8,506 nt of DNA from Prevotellaceae bacterium (GTDB taxonomy: Bacteria > Bacteroidota > Bacteroidia > Bacteroidales > Bacteroidaceae): assembly GCA_022508635.1 (NCBI GenBank), contig JAFLUV010000102.1, positions 1-8,506 on the forward strand, read 5' to 3'. How positions within the stretch are numbered: position 1 is the first letter of the stretch; the number at the start of each line of letters is the position of its first letter. Shown here piece by piece: positions 1 through 6,251 of the stretch. The translations under genes and the position numbers were made by a program. The notes below the pieces were generated by a model that worked only from the letters and a program-made list of their open reading frames with translations, was not told the origin of the DNA and ran no database searches.

Positions 1-66
1 TTAAGCGATGAAGGCGCAAGGCTTAAGCGACGAGAATCCGATACTGGTATGATGAAAGGACAAAGC
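1..66. repeat. Degenerate tandem array, 22-bp period (three copies, truncated by window edge)
   Basis: Three head-to-tail units of exactly 22 bp begin at 1, 23 and 45. Units 1 and 2 both open with TTAAGCGA and agree at 13 of 22 positions. Units 1 and 3 share GATGAA and CAA at matching offsets and also agree at 13 of 22. Units 2 and 3 agree at about 9 of 22. There is no unique spacer between units, so this is not CRISPR-like. The array lies downstream of pflA and may continue past the left edge. Counts were made by eye without allowing gaps. Function unknown. Confidence 0.55.
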
Positions 67-88
67 CATGCGGCTACGGCTGCATGGC
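55..88 (-). terminator. Probable intrinsic terminator of the pflB-pflA operon
   Basis: The arms GCCATGC (65-71) and GCATGGC (82-88) are a perfect 7-bp inverted repeat. The interior can extend the stem by two further GC pairs after one mismatch. On the minus strand the hairpin starts about 10 nt after the pflA stop codon and is followed by the moderately T-rich TTTGTCCTTTC. The position fits a transcription terminator, but the T tract is interrupted, so it may instead be a 3'-end stabilising stem. Read on the plus strand, the apex is C(TACG)G, a UNCG-type tetraloop, with no T tract after it. Confidence 0.5.
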
Positions 89-98
89 CTGCGGGAAG

Positions 99-833
99 CT
101 ACCTCACCGTCACGCCGGGAAGCCACTGGCGGAAGAGGCTTCGGGCATGTTCTGCCTGCTCGCGAGAGAGGTCGCCGACGTCCGCCAGGGGATAAGTGAT
201 GCCGAGCCGCTCGTATTTGTGCCTGCCAAGACTGTGATAGGGAAGAAGCTCTATGCGCCCGATGACGTCAAGATAGCCGCGCAGGTAGTCTGCCACGCCG
301 CGCAGGCGGGCTTCGTCGAAGGTGTAGCCGGGCACCAGGACGTGGCGCACCCAGACGGGCTTGCCTGTCTGCCGGAGGTGCTCGAACCATTTGTGGTTGC
401 TACTCCTCGCGGCTCCCACGTAGGAGGGATGAAGGGCATCGTCGGCCGTCTTTATGTCAAGAAGGACAAGGTCTGTGAAGTCCATGACGGCCCGTGCCTC
501 GTCGTTCCATACGGCACCGCTGGTGTCAAGGGCCGTATGAATGCCCTGCTCCCGGCACAGGCGGAAGAACTCGCGGGCGAAGCGCGCTTGCAGCAAGGGC
601 TCGCCGCCGCTGAGCGTCACGCCTCCCTTGCGGATGTAGCTCCTGTAGCGCAAGAGCTCGGCAAGCAGCTCCTCCGGCGTCCAGCGGAACTGCGGCTCGG
701 CTCCTGCGTCCCATGTGTCCGGGTTATGGCAGAAGGAACAGCGCAAGGGGCAGCCCTGCATGAATGCGACAAAGCGTATGCCCGGCCCGTCGACTGCCCC
801 AAGCGTCTCTATGGAATGGATGTTGCCCGTCAA
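99..833 (-). CDS. pflA: Pyruvate formate-lyase-activating enzyme (radical SAM)
   Basis: This 244-residue cytoplasmic radical-SAM enzyme (EC 1.97.1.4) is expected to use S-adenosylmethionine and a [4Fe-4S] cluster to generate the glycyl radical on PflB. The cluster motif CxxxCxxC is at Cys28, Cys32 and Cys35 (GCPLRCSFCHN). It is preceded by VDGPGIRF (14-21), the usual N-terminal signature of glycyl-radical activases. The SAM-binding GGE is at 76-78 and DTSG at 103-106. Length matches the family (about 245). The start is TTG at 833-831: the in-frame pflB stop TAG lies only two codons upstream, and the next internal Met (25) would cut into the core, so no other start is reasonable. No strong Shine-Dalgarno is seen, so translation probably depends on ribosomes finishing pflB. 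It is the second gene of the pfl operon. Confidence 0.96.
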   Translation of the reverse strand: MTGNIHSIETLGAVDGPGIRFVAFMQGCPLRCSFCHNPDTWDAGAEPQFRWTPEELLAELLRYRSYIRKGGVTLSGGEPLLQARFAREFFRLCREQGIHTALDTSGAVWNDEARAVMDFTDLVLLDIKTADDALHPSYVGAARSSNHKWFEHLRQTGKPVWVRHVLVPGYTFDEARLRGVADYLRGYLDVIGRIELLPYHSLGRHKYERLGITYPLADVGDLSREQAEHARSLFRQWLPGVTVR

Positions 834-839
834 GCGACC

Positions 840-3074
840 CTACAGCGAATGGTTGATGGTGCGGCTGAGGACATCGAGCTGCTGCTCGCGCGTGAGCTTG
901 ACGAAATTCACGGCATAGCCGGATACGCGGATGGTCAGCTGCGGATACTTCTCGGGATGCTCCATGGCATCGACAAGGAGCTCGCGGTCGAACACGTTCA
1001 CGTTGAGATGGTGTCCGCCGTCGGGCGTAAAGTAGCCGTCCATCAGGCTCACCAGATTGTCGACCTGCGTCTCGTCGTCCTTGCCGAGGGTTGAGGGAGA
1101 GATGGCAAAGGTATAGGATATGCCGTCGTGCGAATGCTGGAAGGGAAGCTTGGCCACTGAGGCAAGAGCCGCCACGGCACCGCGCGTGTCGCGGCCGTTC
1201 ATGGGATTGGCACCGGGCGCAAAAGGCACGCCGCCGGGACGGCCGTCGGGCGTTGCTCCCGTATACTTGCCATAGACAACGTTGGAAGTGATGGTGAGCA
1301 GCGACTGCGTGGGGACTGCATTGCGATAGGTCTGATGCTGGCGCATGAACTCCATGAACTTCTCCGTCACCATCATGGCAATGGCATCCGTCTTCTCATC
1401 GTTATTGCCATAGGGGACGTAGCCGCTGTTCTCGAAGCCGACGGCCAGGCCTCTTTCGTCGCGCAGTACCCTTACTTCGCCGAACTTGATGGCAGCCAGA
1501 GAGTCGGTCACGATGGAGAGACCGGCAATGCCCGAGGCACTGATGCGCTCCACGTCGCCGTCATGCAAGGACATCTCAAAGGCCTCGTAGTCGTACTTGT
1601 CGTGCATGTAGTGGATTATCTTCAGGGCATCGCAATAGATCTTAGCCAGCCACTGCATCATCTGCTCGAACTTCTGCATCACCTCCTCATAGTCGAGCAC
1701 GTCGGAAGTGATAGGCATGAACTCCGGAGCCACTTGTTCGCCGCTGCGCTCGTCCTTGCCGCCGTTGATGGCATAGAGCAGGCACTTGGCCAGGTTGGCA
1801 CGTGCACCGAAGAACTGCATCTGCTTGCCTATCTTCATAGGACTCACGCAGCAGGCTATGCCATAGTCGTCACCAAAGTCGGGACGCATCAGGTCGTCGT
1901 TCTCATACTGTATGGCACTGGTCTTGATGGACATCTTTGCACAATAGCGCTTCCATCCCTCAGGCAGGCGCTCGCTCCAGAGAACCGTCAGGTTAGGCTC
2001 GGGAGCCGGGCCGAGGTTCTCAAGCGTATGAAGCATGCGGAAACAGGTCTTGGTGACAAGCGTTCGTCCGTCAATGCCCATGCCGCCTTCGCTGGCAGTC
2101 ACCCAGACGGGATCGCCACTGAAAAGGTCGTTGTATTCCGGAGTACGGAGGAAGCGGATGATACGGAGCTTGATGACCATCTGGTCAATGAGTTCCTGCG
2201 CCTCCTCCTCGGTCAGCACGCCGTTCTTCATGTCGTGCTCGATGAATATGTCAAGGAAGGTCGATATGCGGCCGATAGACATCGCAGCCCCGTCCTGGTC
2301 CTTCACTGCGCCAAGATAGCCGAAGTACACGAACTGCACGGCCTCGCGAGCGTTCTGTGCCGGCTTCGTCACGTCGAACCCGTATGCCGCACACATCTTG
2401 ACGAAGTCCTTCAGTGCCTGTATCTGCTCAGATATCTCCTCACGCTGGCGGATGACCATCTCCGTCATCTCCTGCCCGTCAAGCCTGTCCAAGAAACGCT
2501 TCTTCTCTTCGATGAGGTTGTCCGTACCATAGAGAGCAATACGGCGGTAGTCGCCGATGATGCGGCCGCGCCCATAGGCATCGGGCAGGCCGGTGATAAT
2601 ATGCGAGTGGCGAGCCTTGCGGATGTCCTGGGTATAGGCAGAGAACACACCGGCATTATGCGTCTTGCGGTGTCTCGTATAGACTTCCTTCGTATCGCCG
2701 TCAAGCTCATAGCCATACGACTGCAACGCAGCCTCCACCATGCGGATGCCGCCTTTCGGGAATATGCCGCGCTTCAGGGGAGCGTCCGTCTGCAAGCCGA
2801 CAATCACCTCATCCTCCTTGCTAATGTATCCGGGACCATAGGTGCAGAGCGTCTGCGGCTTTCTCGTCTCAGCATCGTATACGCCCTTTTCACGCTCCGT
2901 CTTGAACATCTCGGAAAGGATGCTCCAAAGCTTCAGTGTGCGTGTCGTAGGACCTGCGAGGAAAGACTCATCGCCTGTATAGGGTGTATAGTTGTGCTGG
3001 ATGAAGTCGCGCACGTTTATCTCGCGCTTCCAGATAAGACCTTCATACTGGTTGAGGTGATTGGTCAGTTTCAT
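840..3074 (-). CDS. pflB: Formate C-acetyltransferase (pyruvate formate-lyase)
   Basis: This 744-residue cytoplasmic glycyl-radical enzyme (EC 2.3.1.54) converts pyruvate and CoA to acetyl-CoA and formate during anaerobic growth. The adjacent active-site cysteines are Cys408-Cys409 in GIACCVSPM, followed by GKQMQFFGARANLAK, a block near-identical to that of Escherichia coli PflB. The C-terminal glycyl-radical motif RVSGYAVNF places the radical glycine at 719. Length is close to the usual 750-760. The ATG at 3074-3072 is the natural start and the N-terminus has no targeting signal. The gene is first in a two-gene operon with its activase pflA, 6 nt downstream in the same frame. No formate channel gene (focA) is adjacent within the window. 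Upstream lies a leader of roughly 100 nt carrying the 22-bp repeats. Confidence 0.98.
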   Translation of the reverse strand: MKLTNHLNQYEGLIWKREINVRDFIQHNYTPYTGDESFLAGPTTRTLKLWSILSEMFKTEREKGVYDAETRKPQTLCTYGPGYISKEDEVIVGLQTDAPLKRGIFPKGGIRMVEAALQSYGYELDGDTKEVYTRHRKTHNAGVFSAYTQDIRKARHSHIITGLPDAYGRGRIIGDYRRIALYGTDNLIEEKKRFLDRLDGQEMTEMVIRQREEISEQIQALKDFVKMCAAYGFDVTKPAQNAREAVQFVYFGYLGAVKDQDGAAMSIGRISTFLDIFIEHDMKNGVLTEEEAQELIDQMVIKLRIIRFLRTPEYNDLFSGDPVWVTASEGGMGIDGRTLVTKTCFRMLHTLENLGPAPEPNLTVLWSERLPEGWKRYCAKMSIKTSAIQYENDDLMRPDFGDDYGIACCVSPMKIGKQMQFFGARANLAKCLLYAINGGKDERSGEQVAPEFMPITSDVLDYEEVMQKFEQMMQWLAKIYCDALKIIHYMHDKYDYEAFEMSLHDGDVERISASGIAGLSIVTDSLAAIKFGEVRVLRDERGLAVGFENSGYVPYGNNDEKTDAIAMMVTEKFMEFMRQHQTYRNAVPTQSLLTITSNVVYGKYTGATPDGRPGGVPFAPGANPMNGRDTRGAVAALASVAKLPFQHSHDGISYTFAISPSTLGKDDETQVDNLVSLMDGYFTPDGGHHLNVNVFDRELLVDAMEHPEKYPQLTIRVSGYAVNFVKLTREQQLDVLSRTINHSL

Positions 3075-3121
3075 ACAATTAAAAGTTTATGGTTGTTTAC
3101 CTTATATAAATATAATATATG

Positions 3122-3187
3122 TTTCTCAACTGGGACGTAATTTTTTCTCAACTGGGGCGTAAAATCTCCTCAATTGGGTTGCAAAGA
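3122..3187. repeat. Three-copy 22-bp tandem repeat in the pflB leader
   Basis: The core CTCAACTGGG starts at 3125 and 3147, and the variant CTCAATTGGG at 3169; the spacing is exactly 22 bp each time. Units 1 (3122-3143) and 2 (3144-3165) agree at 19 of 22 positions, units 2 and 3 (3166-3187) at 14 of 22. In the direction of pflB transcription the core reads CCCAGTTGAG. The promoter-proximal copy runs into the pflB -7 box, and the other two lie in the predicted 5' leader. Period near two helical turns would put all copies on one DNA face, as in an operator array. An RNA role or a neutral genomic repeat is equally open. Confidence 0.8.
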
Positions 3188-3189
3188 TA
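3182..3189 (-). promoter_or_regulatory. Bacteroidota-type -7 element for pflBA
   Basis: On the minus strand this reads TATCTTTG, a match to the Bacteroidota primary-sigma -7 consensus TAnnTTTG. At the distance expected for a -33 box (about 19-21 bp further upstream, near 3209) there is no TTTG; the nearest TTG (3206-3204) is only 14 bp away. A good -7 with a poor -33 suggests dependence on an activator. Transcription would start near 3175 and give a leader of about 100 nt before the pflB ATG. Confidence 0.6.
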
Positions 3190-3196
3190 CGATATT

Positions 3197-3205
3197 TTAT
3201 CCACA
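3197..3205 (+). other. Perfect DnaA-box 9-mer (TTATCCACA)
   Basis: TTATCCACA is identical to the classic high-affinity DnaA box. It is a single copy, with no cluster and no AT-rich unwinding element of an origin, and it falls between the -7 element and the expected -33 position of the pflB promoter. It could let DnaA influence pflBA transcription or act as a titration site; a chance match is possible. Confidence 0.35.
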
Positions 3206-3249
3206 ATTCATAATTTCTTCCACATCCTTCCCTTTGCGACATACTTTTC

Positions 3250-3263
3250 TTGACATATATCAT
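3250..3263. promoter_or_regulatory. Possible FNR/CRP-family site between pflB and metY
   Basis: TTGAC-ATAT-ATCAT matches the FNR-type palindrome TTGAT-N4-ATCAA at 8 of 10 positions. It lies about 80 bp upstream of the predicted start points of both divergent transcripts, where an activator could act on either. Regulation of pfl by FNR is established in enterobacteria. The site here is imperfect and the factor in this organism is unknown. Confidence 0.25.
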
Positions 3264-3302
3264 CCGTTCCGGTACAGGCATGGGAAATGTTCAACGAATC
3301 TC

Positions 3303-3333
3303 TTGTGGAGTAGCAAAGAAATACGTACCTTTG
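3303..3333 (+). promoter_or_regulatory. Bacteroidota-type promoter of metY
   Basis: TTG (3303-3305) and TACCTTTG (3326-3333) match the -33 and TAnnTTTG -7 elements, with 20 bp between them. Transcription would begin near 3339 and leave a leader of about 35 nt before the ATG at 3374. That is too short for a SAM or cobalamin riboswitch. Confidence 0.7.
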
Positions 3334-3373
3334 CAACCAACAAAAACATTATAATCGTCTAATATCATTTTAC

Positions 3374-4651
3374 ATGAAAAAGAAGAATCTTGAGACCATC
3401 TGTCTGCACGGCGGATGGAAACCAGGAAAGGGCGAGCCGCAGCAGCTGCCTATCTATCAGAGTACAACATTCCGCTACGAGACGAGCGACCAGATGGCAC
3501 GTTTGTTCGACCTCAAAGACAATGGCTATTTCTACACACGCCTTGCCAATCCCACGAATGATGCCGTCGCACAGAAGATTGCCGCCCTTGAAGGCGGCGT
3601 AGGTGCAGTGCTCACGAGCAGCGGACAGGCAGCAAACTTCTATGCCATCTTCAATATCTGTCAGGCAGGTGACCACTTCATCACCTCCAACACTATCTAC
3701 GGCGGCACGTTCAACCTCTTTGGCGTGACGCTCAGGAAACTTGGCATCAAGTGCACTTTCATCGACCCGGACTGGGACGACGAGCGTATCGAAGCTGCCT
3801 TCCGTCCGAACACGAAGTGCTTCTTCGGCGAGACTATCTCCAACCCGGGCGGAAACGTCTTCGACATCGAGCGTTTTGCCAAGATGGCACACAAGCATGG
3901 CGTGCCCCTCATCATAGACAACACCTTCGCCACACCTATCAACTGCCGCCCCTTCGAGTGGGGTTGTGACATCGTAACACATTCCACCACGAAATACATG
4001 GACGGCCATGCTGCACAGGTGGGTGGCGCAGTGGTCGACAGTGGCAACTTCCCCTGGAACGACTACGCAGAACGTTTCCCTGGACTCTGTACGCCGGACG
4101 ATTCCTATCATGGCCTGACCTATACAAAAGCTTTCGGCAAGATGGCATATTGCACCAAGCTCGTTGCACAGCTCATGCGCGACCTCGGCAGCATTCCTGC
4201 ACCACAGAACTCTTTCCTGCTCAACCTCGGACTTGAGACGCTGCACCTCCGTGTAGCACGACATTGCGAAAATGCACAGAAGGTGGCAGAGTGGCTTGAG
4301 AAACATCCAAAGGTGGGATGGGTGAACTATGCAGGATTGCCCTCAAACAAATACTACGCCTTGGCACAAAAGTACATGCCAAACGGCACTTGCGGTGTCA
4401 TCGCCTTCGGACTGAAAGGCACGAAGGAAGACGCTATCCGCTTCATGGACAGCCTGGACTTCATCAGTATCGTGACGCACGTTGCCGATGCACGCACCTG
4501 TGTGCTCCACCCTGCCAGCCATACCCACCGCCAACTCAGCGATGAGCAGCTCCGTGAGGCAGGCGTAGCTCCAGACCTCGTTCGGCTCAGTGTAGGCATA
4601 GAGAATGTAGAGGATATCATTGCAGACCTTGAGCAGGCTATGAACAAGTAA
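3374..4651 (+). CDS. metY: O-acetylhomoserine sulfhydrylase (PLP-dependent, MetY type)
   Basis: This 425-residue cytoplasmic PLP enzyme of the Cys/Met-metabolism fold-type I family is predicted to make homocysteine and acetate from O-acetyl-L-homoserine and sulfide (EC 2.5.1.49). The PLP Schiff-base lysine is Lys207 in HSTTKYMDGH. YTR (54-56) supplies the phosphate contacts made across the dimer interface. SSG (82-84) and Tyr109 (stacking on the ring) fit, as does Asp182 in IDNTFATP, which pairs with the pyridine nitrogen. Arg404 in LVRLSVGIE is the substrate-carboxylate arginine. Length near 430 and the block DARTCVLHPASHTH (372-385) resemble MetY rather than the shorter cystathionine or methionine gamma-lyases, though activity on other gamma-substituted substrates cannot be excluded. 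It is a single-gene unit with its own promoter. The methionine link is strengthened by the MetH-activation gene three genes downstream. Confidence 0.9.
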   Translation: MKKKNLETICLHGGWKPGKGEPQQLPIYQSTTFRYETSDQMARLFDLKDNGYFYTRLANPTNDAVAQKIAALEGGVGAVLTSSGQAANFYAIFNICQAGDHFITSNTIYGGTFNLFGVTLRKLGIKCTFIDPDWDDERIEAAFRPNTKCFFGETISNPGGNVFDIERFAKMAHKHGVPLIIDNTFATPINCRPFEWGCDIVTHSTTKYMDGHAAQVGGAVVDSGNFPWNDYAERFPGLCTPDDSYHGLTYTKAFGKMAYCTKLVAQLMRDLGSIPAPQNSFLLNLGLETLHLRVARHCENAQKVAEWLEKHPKVGWVNYAGLPSNKYYALAQKYMPNGTCGVIAFGLKGTKEDAIRFMDSLDFISIVTHVADARTCVLHPASHTHRQLSDEQLREAGVAPDLVRLSVGIENVEDIIADLEQAMNK

Positions 4652-4674
4652 TAGGTTAAATAGTCTTAATTGTT

Positions 4675-4705
4675 TTTGCTGTTTGCTTAGGATTACCTAT
4701 CTTTG
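4675..4705 (+). promoter_or_regulatory. Promoter of the DUF4369-plsC-MetH activation unit
   Basis: TTTG (4675-4678) and TATCTTTG (4698-4705) are separated by 19 bp, a near-ideal Bacteroidota promoter. The -7 box overlaps an upstream in-frame ATG at 4703, which would therefore lie outside or at the very edge of the transcript. This settles the start of the next gene at the ATG at 4730, giving a leader of about 15-20 nt. Confidence 0.75.
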
Positions 4706-4716
4706 CTTTTCCTAAG
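4686..4716. promoter_or_regulatory. Inverted repeat bracketing the -7 box
   Basis: CTTAGGA (4686-4692) and TCCTAAG (4710-4716) form a perfect 7-bp inverted repeat with a 17-bp gap, and the -7 element TATCTTTG sits almost exactly at its centre. The arms are 24 bp apart start to start, compatible with a dimeric repressor that would occlude RNA polymerase. No regulator is identified, and chance remains possible for 7-bp arms. Confidence 0.4.
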
Positions 4717-4729
4717 AGTTGAAACCGTA

Positions 4730-5428
4730 ATGAACAAGTTATACTGTCTGTCTTTGCTAAGTCTGCTGACGTTGCTTTCCTGCAAAAGTCAATATGCCGT
4801 GACAGGGGCGTCCAGCGTGGAAGAACTTGAGGGAAAGATGCTGACACTGAAAGTATTTGTTGACGGAGAGATGCGCAGCATTGACTCTACGCGTGTCGTA
4901 CACGGCAGATTCAACTTCGGGGGAGGAATGGACTCTACGATGTTGGCGAACGTATTCATGGGAGACCTGAGCCTGATGCCTTTGGTACTGGAGGAGGGCG
5001 AAGTCCAGCTACGCATCGGCGAGACACAACAGAGCGCCACCGGTACGCCGCTCAACGACACCCTTTCGGGTTTTATACAGCGCAAGACACAAATCGACGC
5101 ACGCATGGCGGAACTGCCACGAATAGAGTCGCAGATGATTATGAATGGCATTGACTATGACGATATTACTTTCGAATTGAGCAACCAGTCACGCCTGCTG
5201 ATAGAAGAGAACGACAAGCTGGTAACGCGCTTTATACGCGACAACTATAATAATGTATTAGGACCGGGCATCTTCATGATACTGACCAGCAATCTGCCTT
5301 ATCCTGTTTTTACCCCGCAGATAGAGGAAATCATTACCAACGCTACGCCCTACTTCCTGGGGCATCCCTATGTTAAAGAGTACATCAAGATAGCGGAGGA
5401 GAACAGGGAAAAGGAGAAGAACTATTAA
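4730..5428 (+). CDS. DUF4369-domain lipoprotein
   Basis: This 232-residue predicted lipoprotein begins with a short signal peptide, MNKLYCLSLLSLLTLLSC, whose lipobox LLSC puts the lipidated cysteine at 18. Residues of roughly 30-115 look like DUF4369: a beta-rich stretch with VHGRFNFGG (57-65), an EEGEVQLRIG strand and the typical GTPLNDTL (105-112). The remainder (about 115-232) is mainly charged, helical-looking sequence. In many Bacteroidota proteins DUF4369 precedes a TlpA/thioredoxin domain; here no CxxC thioredoxin active site follows, so redox activity is not expected. Its function is unknown. A longer reading from the ATG at 4703 is unlikely because that codon lies in the promoter. 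It is first gene of a three-gene unit, with plsC starting 4 nt after its stop. Confidence 0.85.
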   Translation: MNKLYCLSLLSLLTLLSCKSQYAVTGASSVEELEGKMLTLKVFVDGEMRSIDSTRVVHGRFNFGGGMDSTMLANVFMGDLSLMPLVLEEGEVQLRIGETQQSATGTPLNDTLSGFIQRKTQIDARMAELPRIESQMIMNGIDYDDITFELSNQSRLLIEENDKLVTRFIRDNYNNVLGPGIFMILTSNLPYPVFTPQIEEIITNATPYFLGHPYVKEYIKIAEENREKEKNY

Positions 5429-5432
5429 TACC

Positions 5433-6251
5433 ATGCAGATACTCTACCGATTTTACCAGCTTTTCATAGCCGCCCCATTGTTGTTGCTCGTGACGATTGC
5501 CACCACCCTTACCACCATCATTGGGTGCACGCTGGGCAATGCACGTTTCTGGGGCTATTATCCACCCATGGTATGGAGTCGGCTGATGTGCTGGGGCTTT
5601 CTGTTGCCTGTCAAAGTGGAGGGTCGAGAGCTGCTCAACGAGAAACAATCCTATGTCTTTGTTGCCAACCATCAGGGTATGTATGACATTTTCCTTATTT
5701 ATGGTTTCCTGGGACGCAGTTTCCGCTGGATGATGAAGAAATCACTCCGTAACATACCCTTGATAGGCAAAGCCAGCGAGAGCGCCGGACATATCTTTGT
5801 GGACAAGAGCGGCCCGAAAGCCATTCACAAGACTTACGAACAGGGCAGGCAAGTCCTGAAGCATGGTGTATCATTAGTCGTTTTCCCTGAAGGAGCACGC
5901 ACATTCACCGGACACATGGCAAAGTTCCGCAGAGGGGCTTTCCAGCTTGCAGACGAGCTACAGCTTCCTGTCGTACCCGTCACCATTGACGGATGCTTCG
6001 ATGTTTTGCCCCGGCAGCGTGGGTTCTTCTTCCTCACGTGGCATCCCATGCGACTCATCATACACGAGCCTATCATGCCTGAAACAAGGACAACGGACAA
6101 GAAGGCAGAAGACATCCGCGAAGCATCTGAGCAACAACAAAGTGCAGAGCGGAGCGAGGCTGTACAGCGTATCCTCGAACGGAGCTACGAAGTCATCATG
6201 CGCGACCTGCCTGCACGTCACCAAGGCTTTGTCTCCAATCTTGACCAATGA
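5433..6251 (+). CDS. plsC: 1-acyl-sn-glycerol-3-phosphate acyltransferase (PlsC/LPLAT family)
   Basis: This 272-residue inner-membrane protein is predicted to acylate lysophosphatidic acid to phosphatidic acid in phospholipid synthesis (EC 2.3.1.51). A hydrophobic segment at about 9-30 should anchor it in the membrane. The catalytic motif HX4D is His80-Asp85 in NHQGMYD. The glycerophosphate-binding motif FPEGAR is at 151-156, followed by KFRRGAFQLA (164-173) and the VPVTIDG block (181-187). All four LPLAT blocks are thus present in the usual order. The C-terminal 50 residues are charged and variable. A purine-rich AAGGAG lies about 16 nt upstream, inside the preceding gene. The stop overlaps the next start as ATGA, indicating one transcript and coupled translation. 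The family also includes lysolipid and ornithine-lipid acyltransferases, so the exact acceptor is inferred. Confidence 0.9.
   Translation: MQILYRFYQLFIAAPLLLLVTIATTLTTIIGCTLGNARFWGYYPPMVWSRLMCWGFLLPVKVEGRELLNEKQSYVFVANHQGMYDIFLIYGFLGRSFRWMMKKSLRNIPLIGKASESAGHIFVDKSGPKAIHKTYEQGRQVLKHGVSLVVFPEGARTFTGHMAKFRRGAFQLADELQLPVVPVTIDGCFDVLPRQRGFFFLTWHPMRLIIHEPIMPETRTTDKKAEDIREASEQQQSAERSEAVQRILERSYEVIMRDLPARHQGFVSNLDQ

Noticed and set aside
84..1094. 336-residue open frame on the plus strand opposite pflA and the end of pflB
   Set aside because: It spans two genes whose identity is certain on the other strand and resembles no family.
1335..3140. 601-residue open frame on the plus strand opposite pflB
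   Set aside because: It is a shadow of the pflB coding strand: no family resemblance, no promoter or ribosome site, and a composition rich in Leu, His and Val typical of antisense reading of GC-rich codons.
3122..3187. Possible CRISPR array
   Set aside because: The units abut with no unique spacers, are shorter and more degenerate than CRISPR repeats, and no cas gene is present.
3197..3205. Replication origin signalled by the DnaA box
   Set aside because: There is only one box, no cluster and no neighbouring dnaA or origin-type genes.
3075..3373. SAM or cobalamin riboswitch upstream of metY
   Set aside because: The metY promoter leaves only about 35 nt of leader, and no conserved riboswitch core was recognised in the region.
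3365..4306. 313-residue open frame on the minus strand opposite metY
   Set aside because: It overlaps a clear MetY gene almost entirely and shows no recognisable motif.
4703..4729. Longer N-terminus (nine extra residues) for the DUF4369 lipoprotein
   Set aside because: The upstream ATG lies in the -7 promoter element, and the extra residues would spoil a compact lipoprotein signal peptide.
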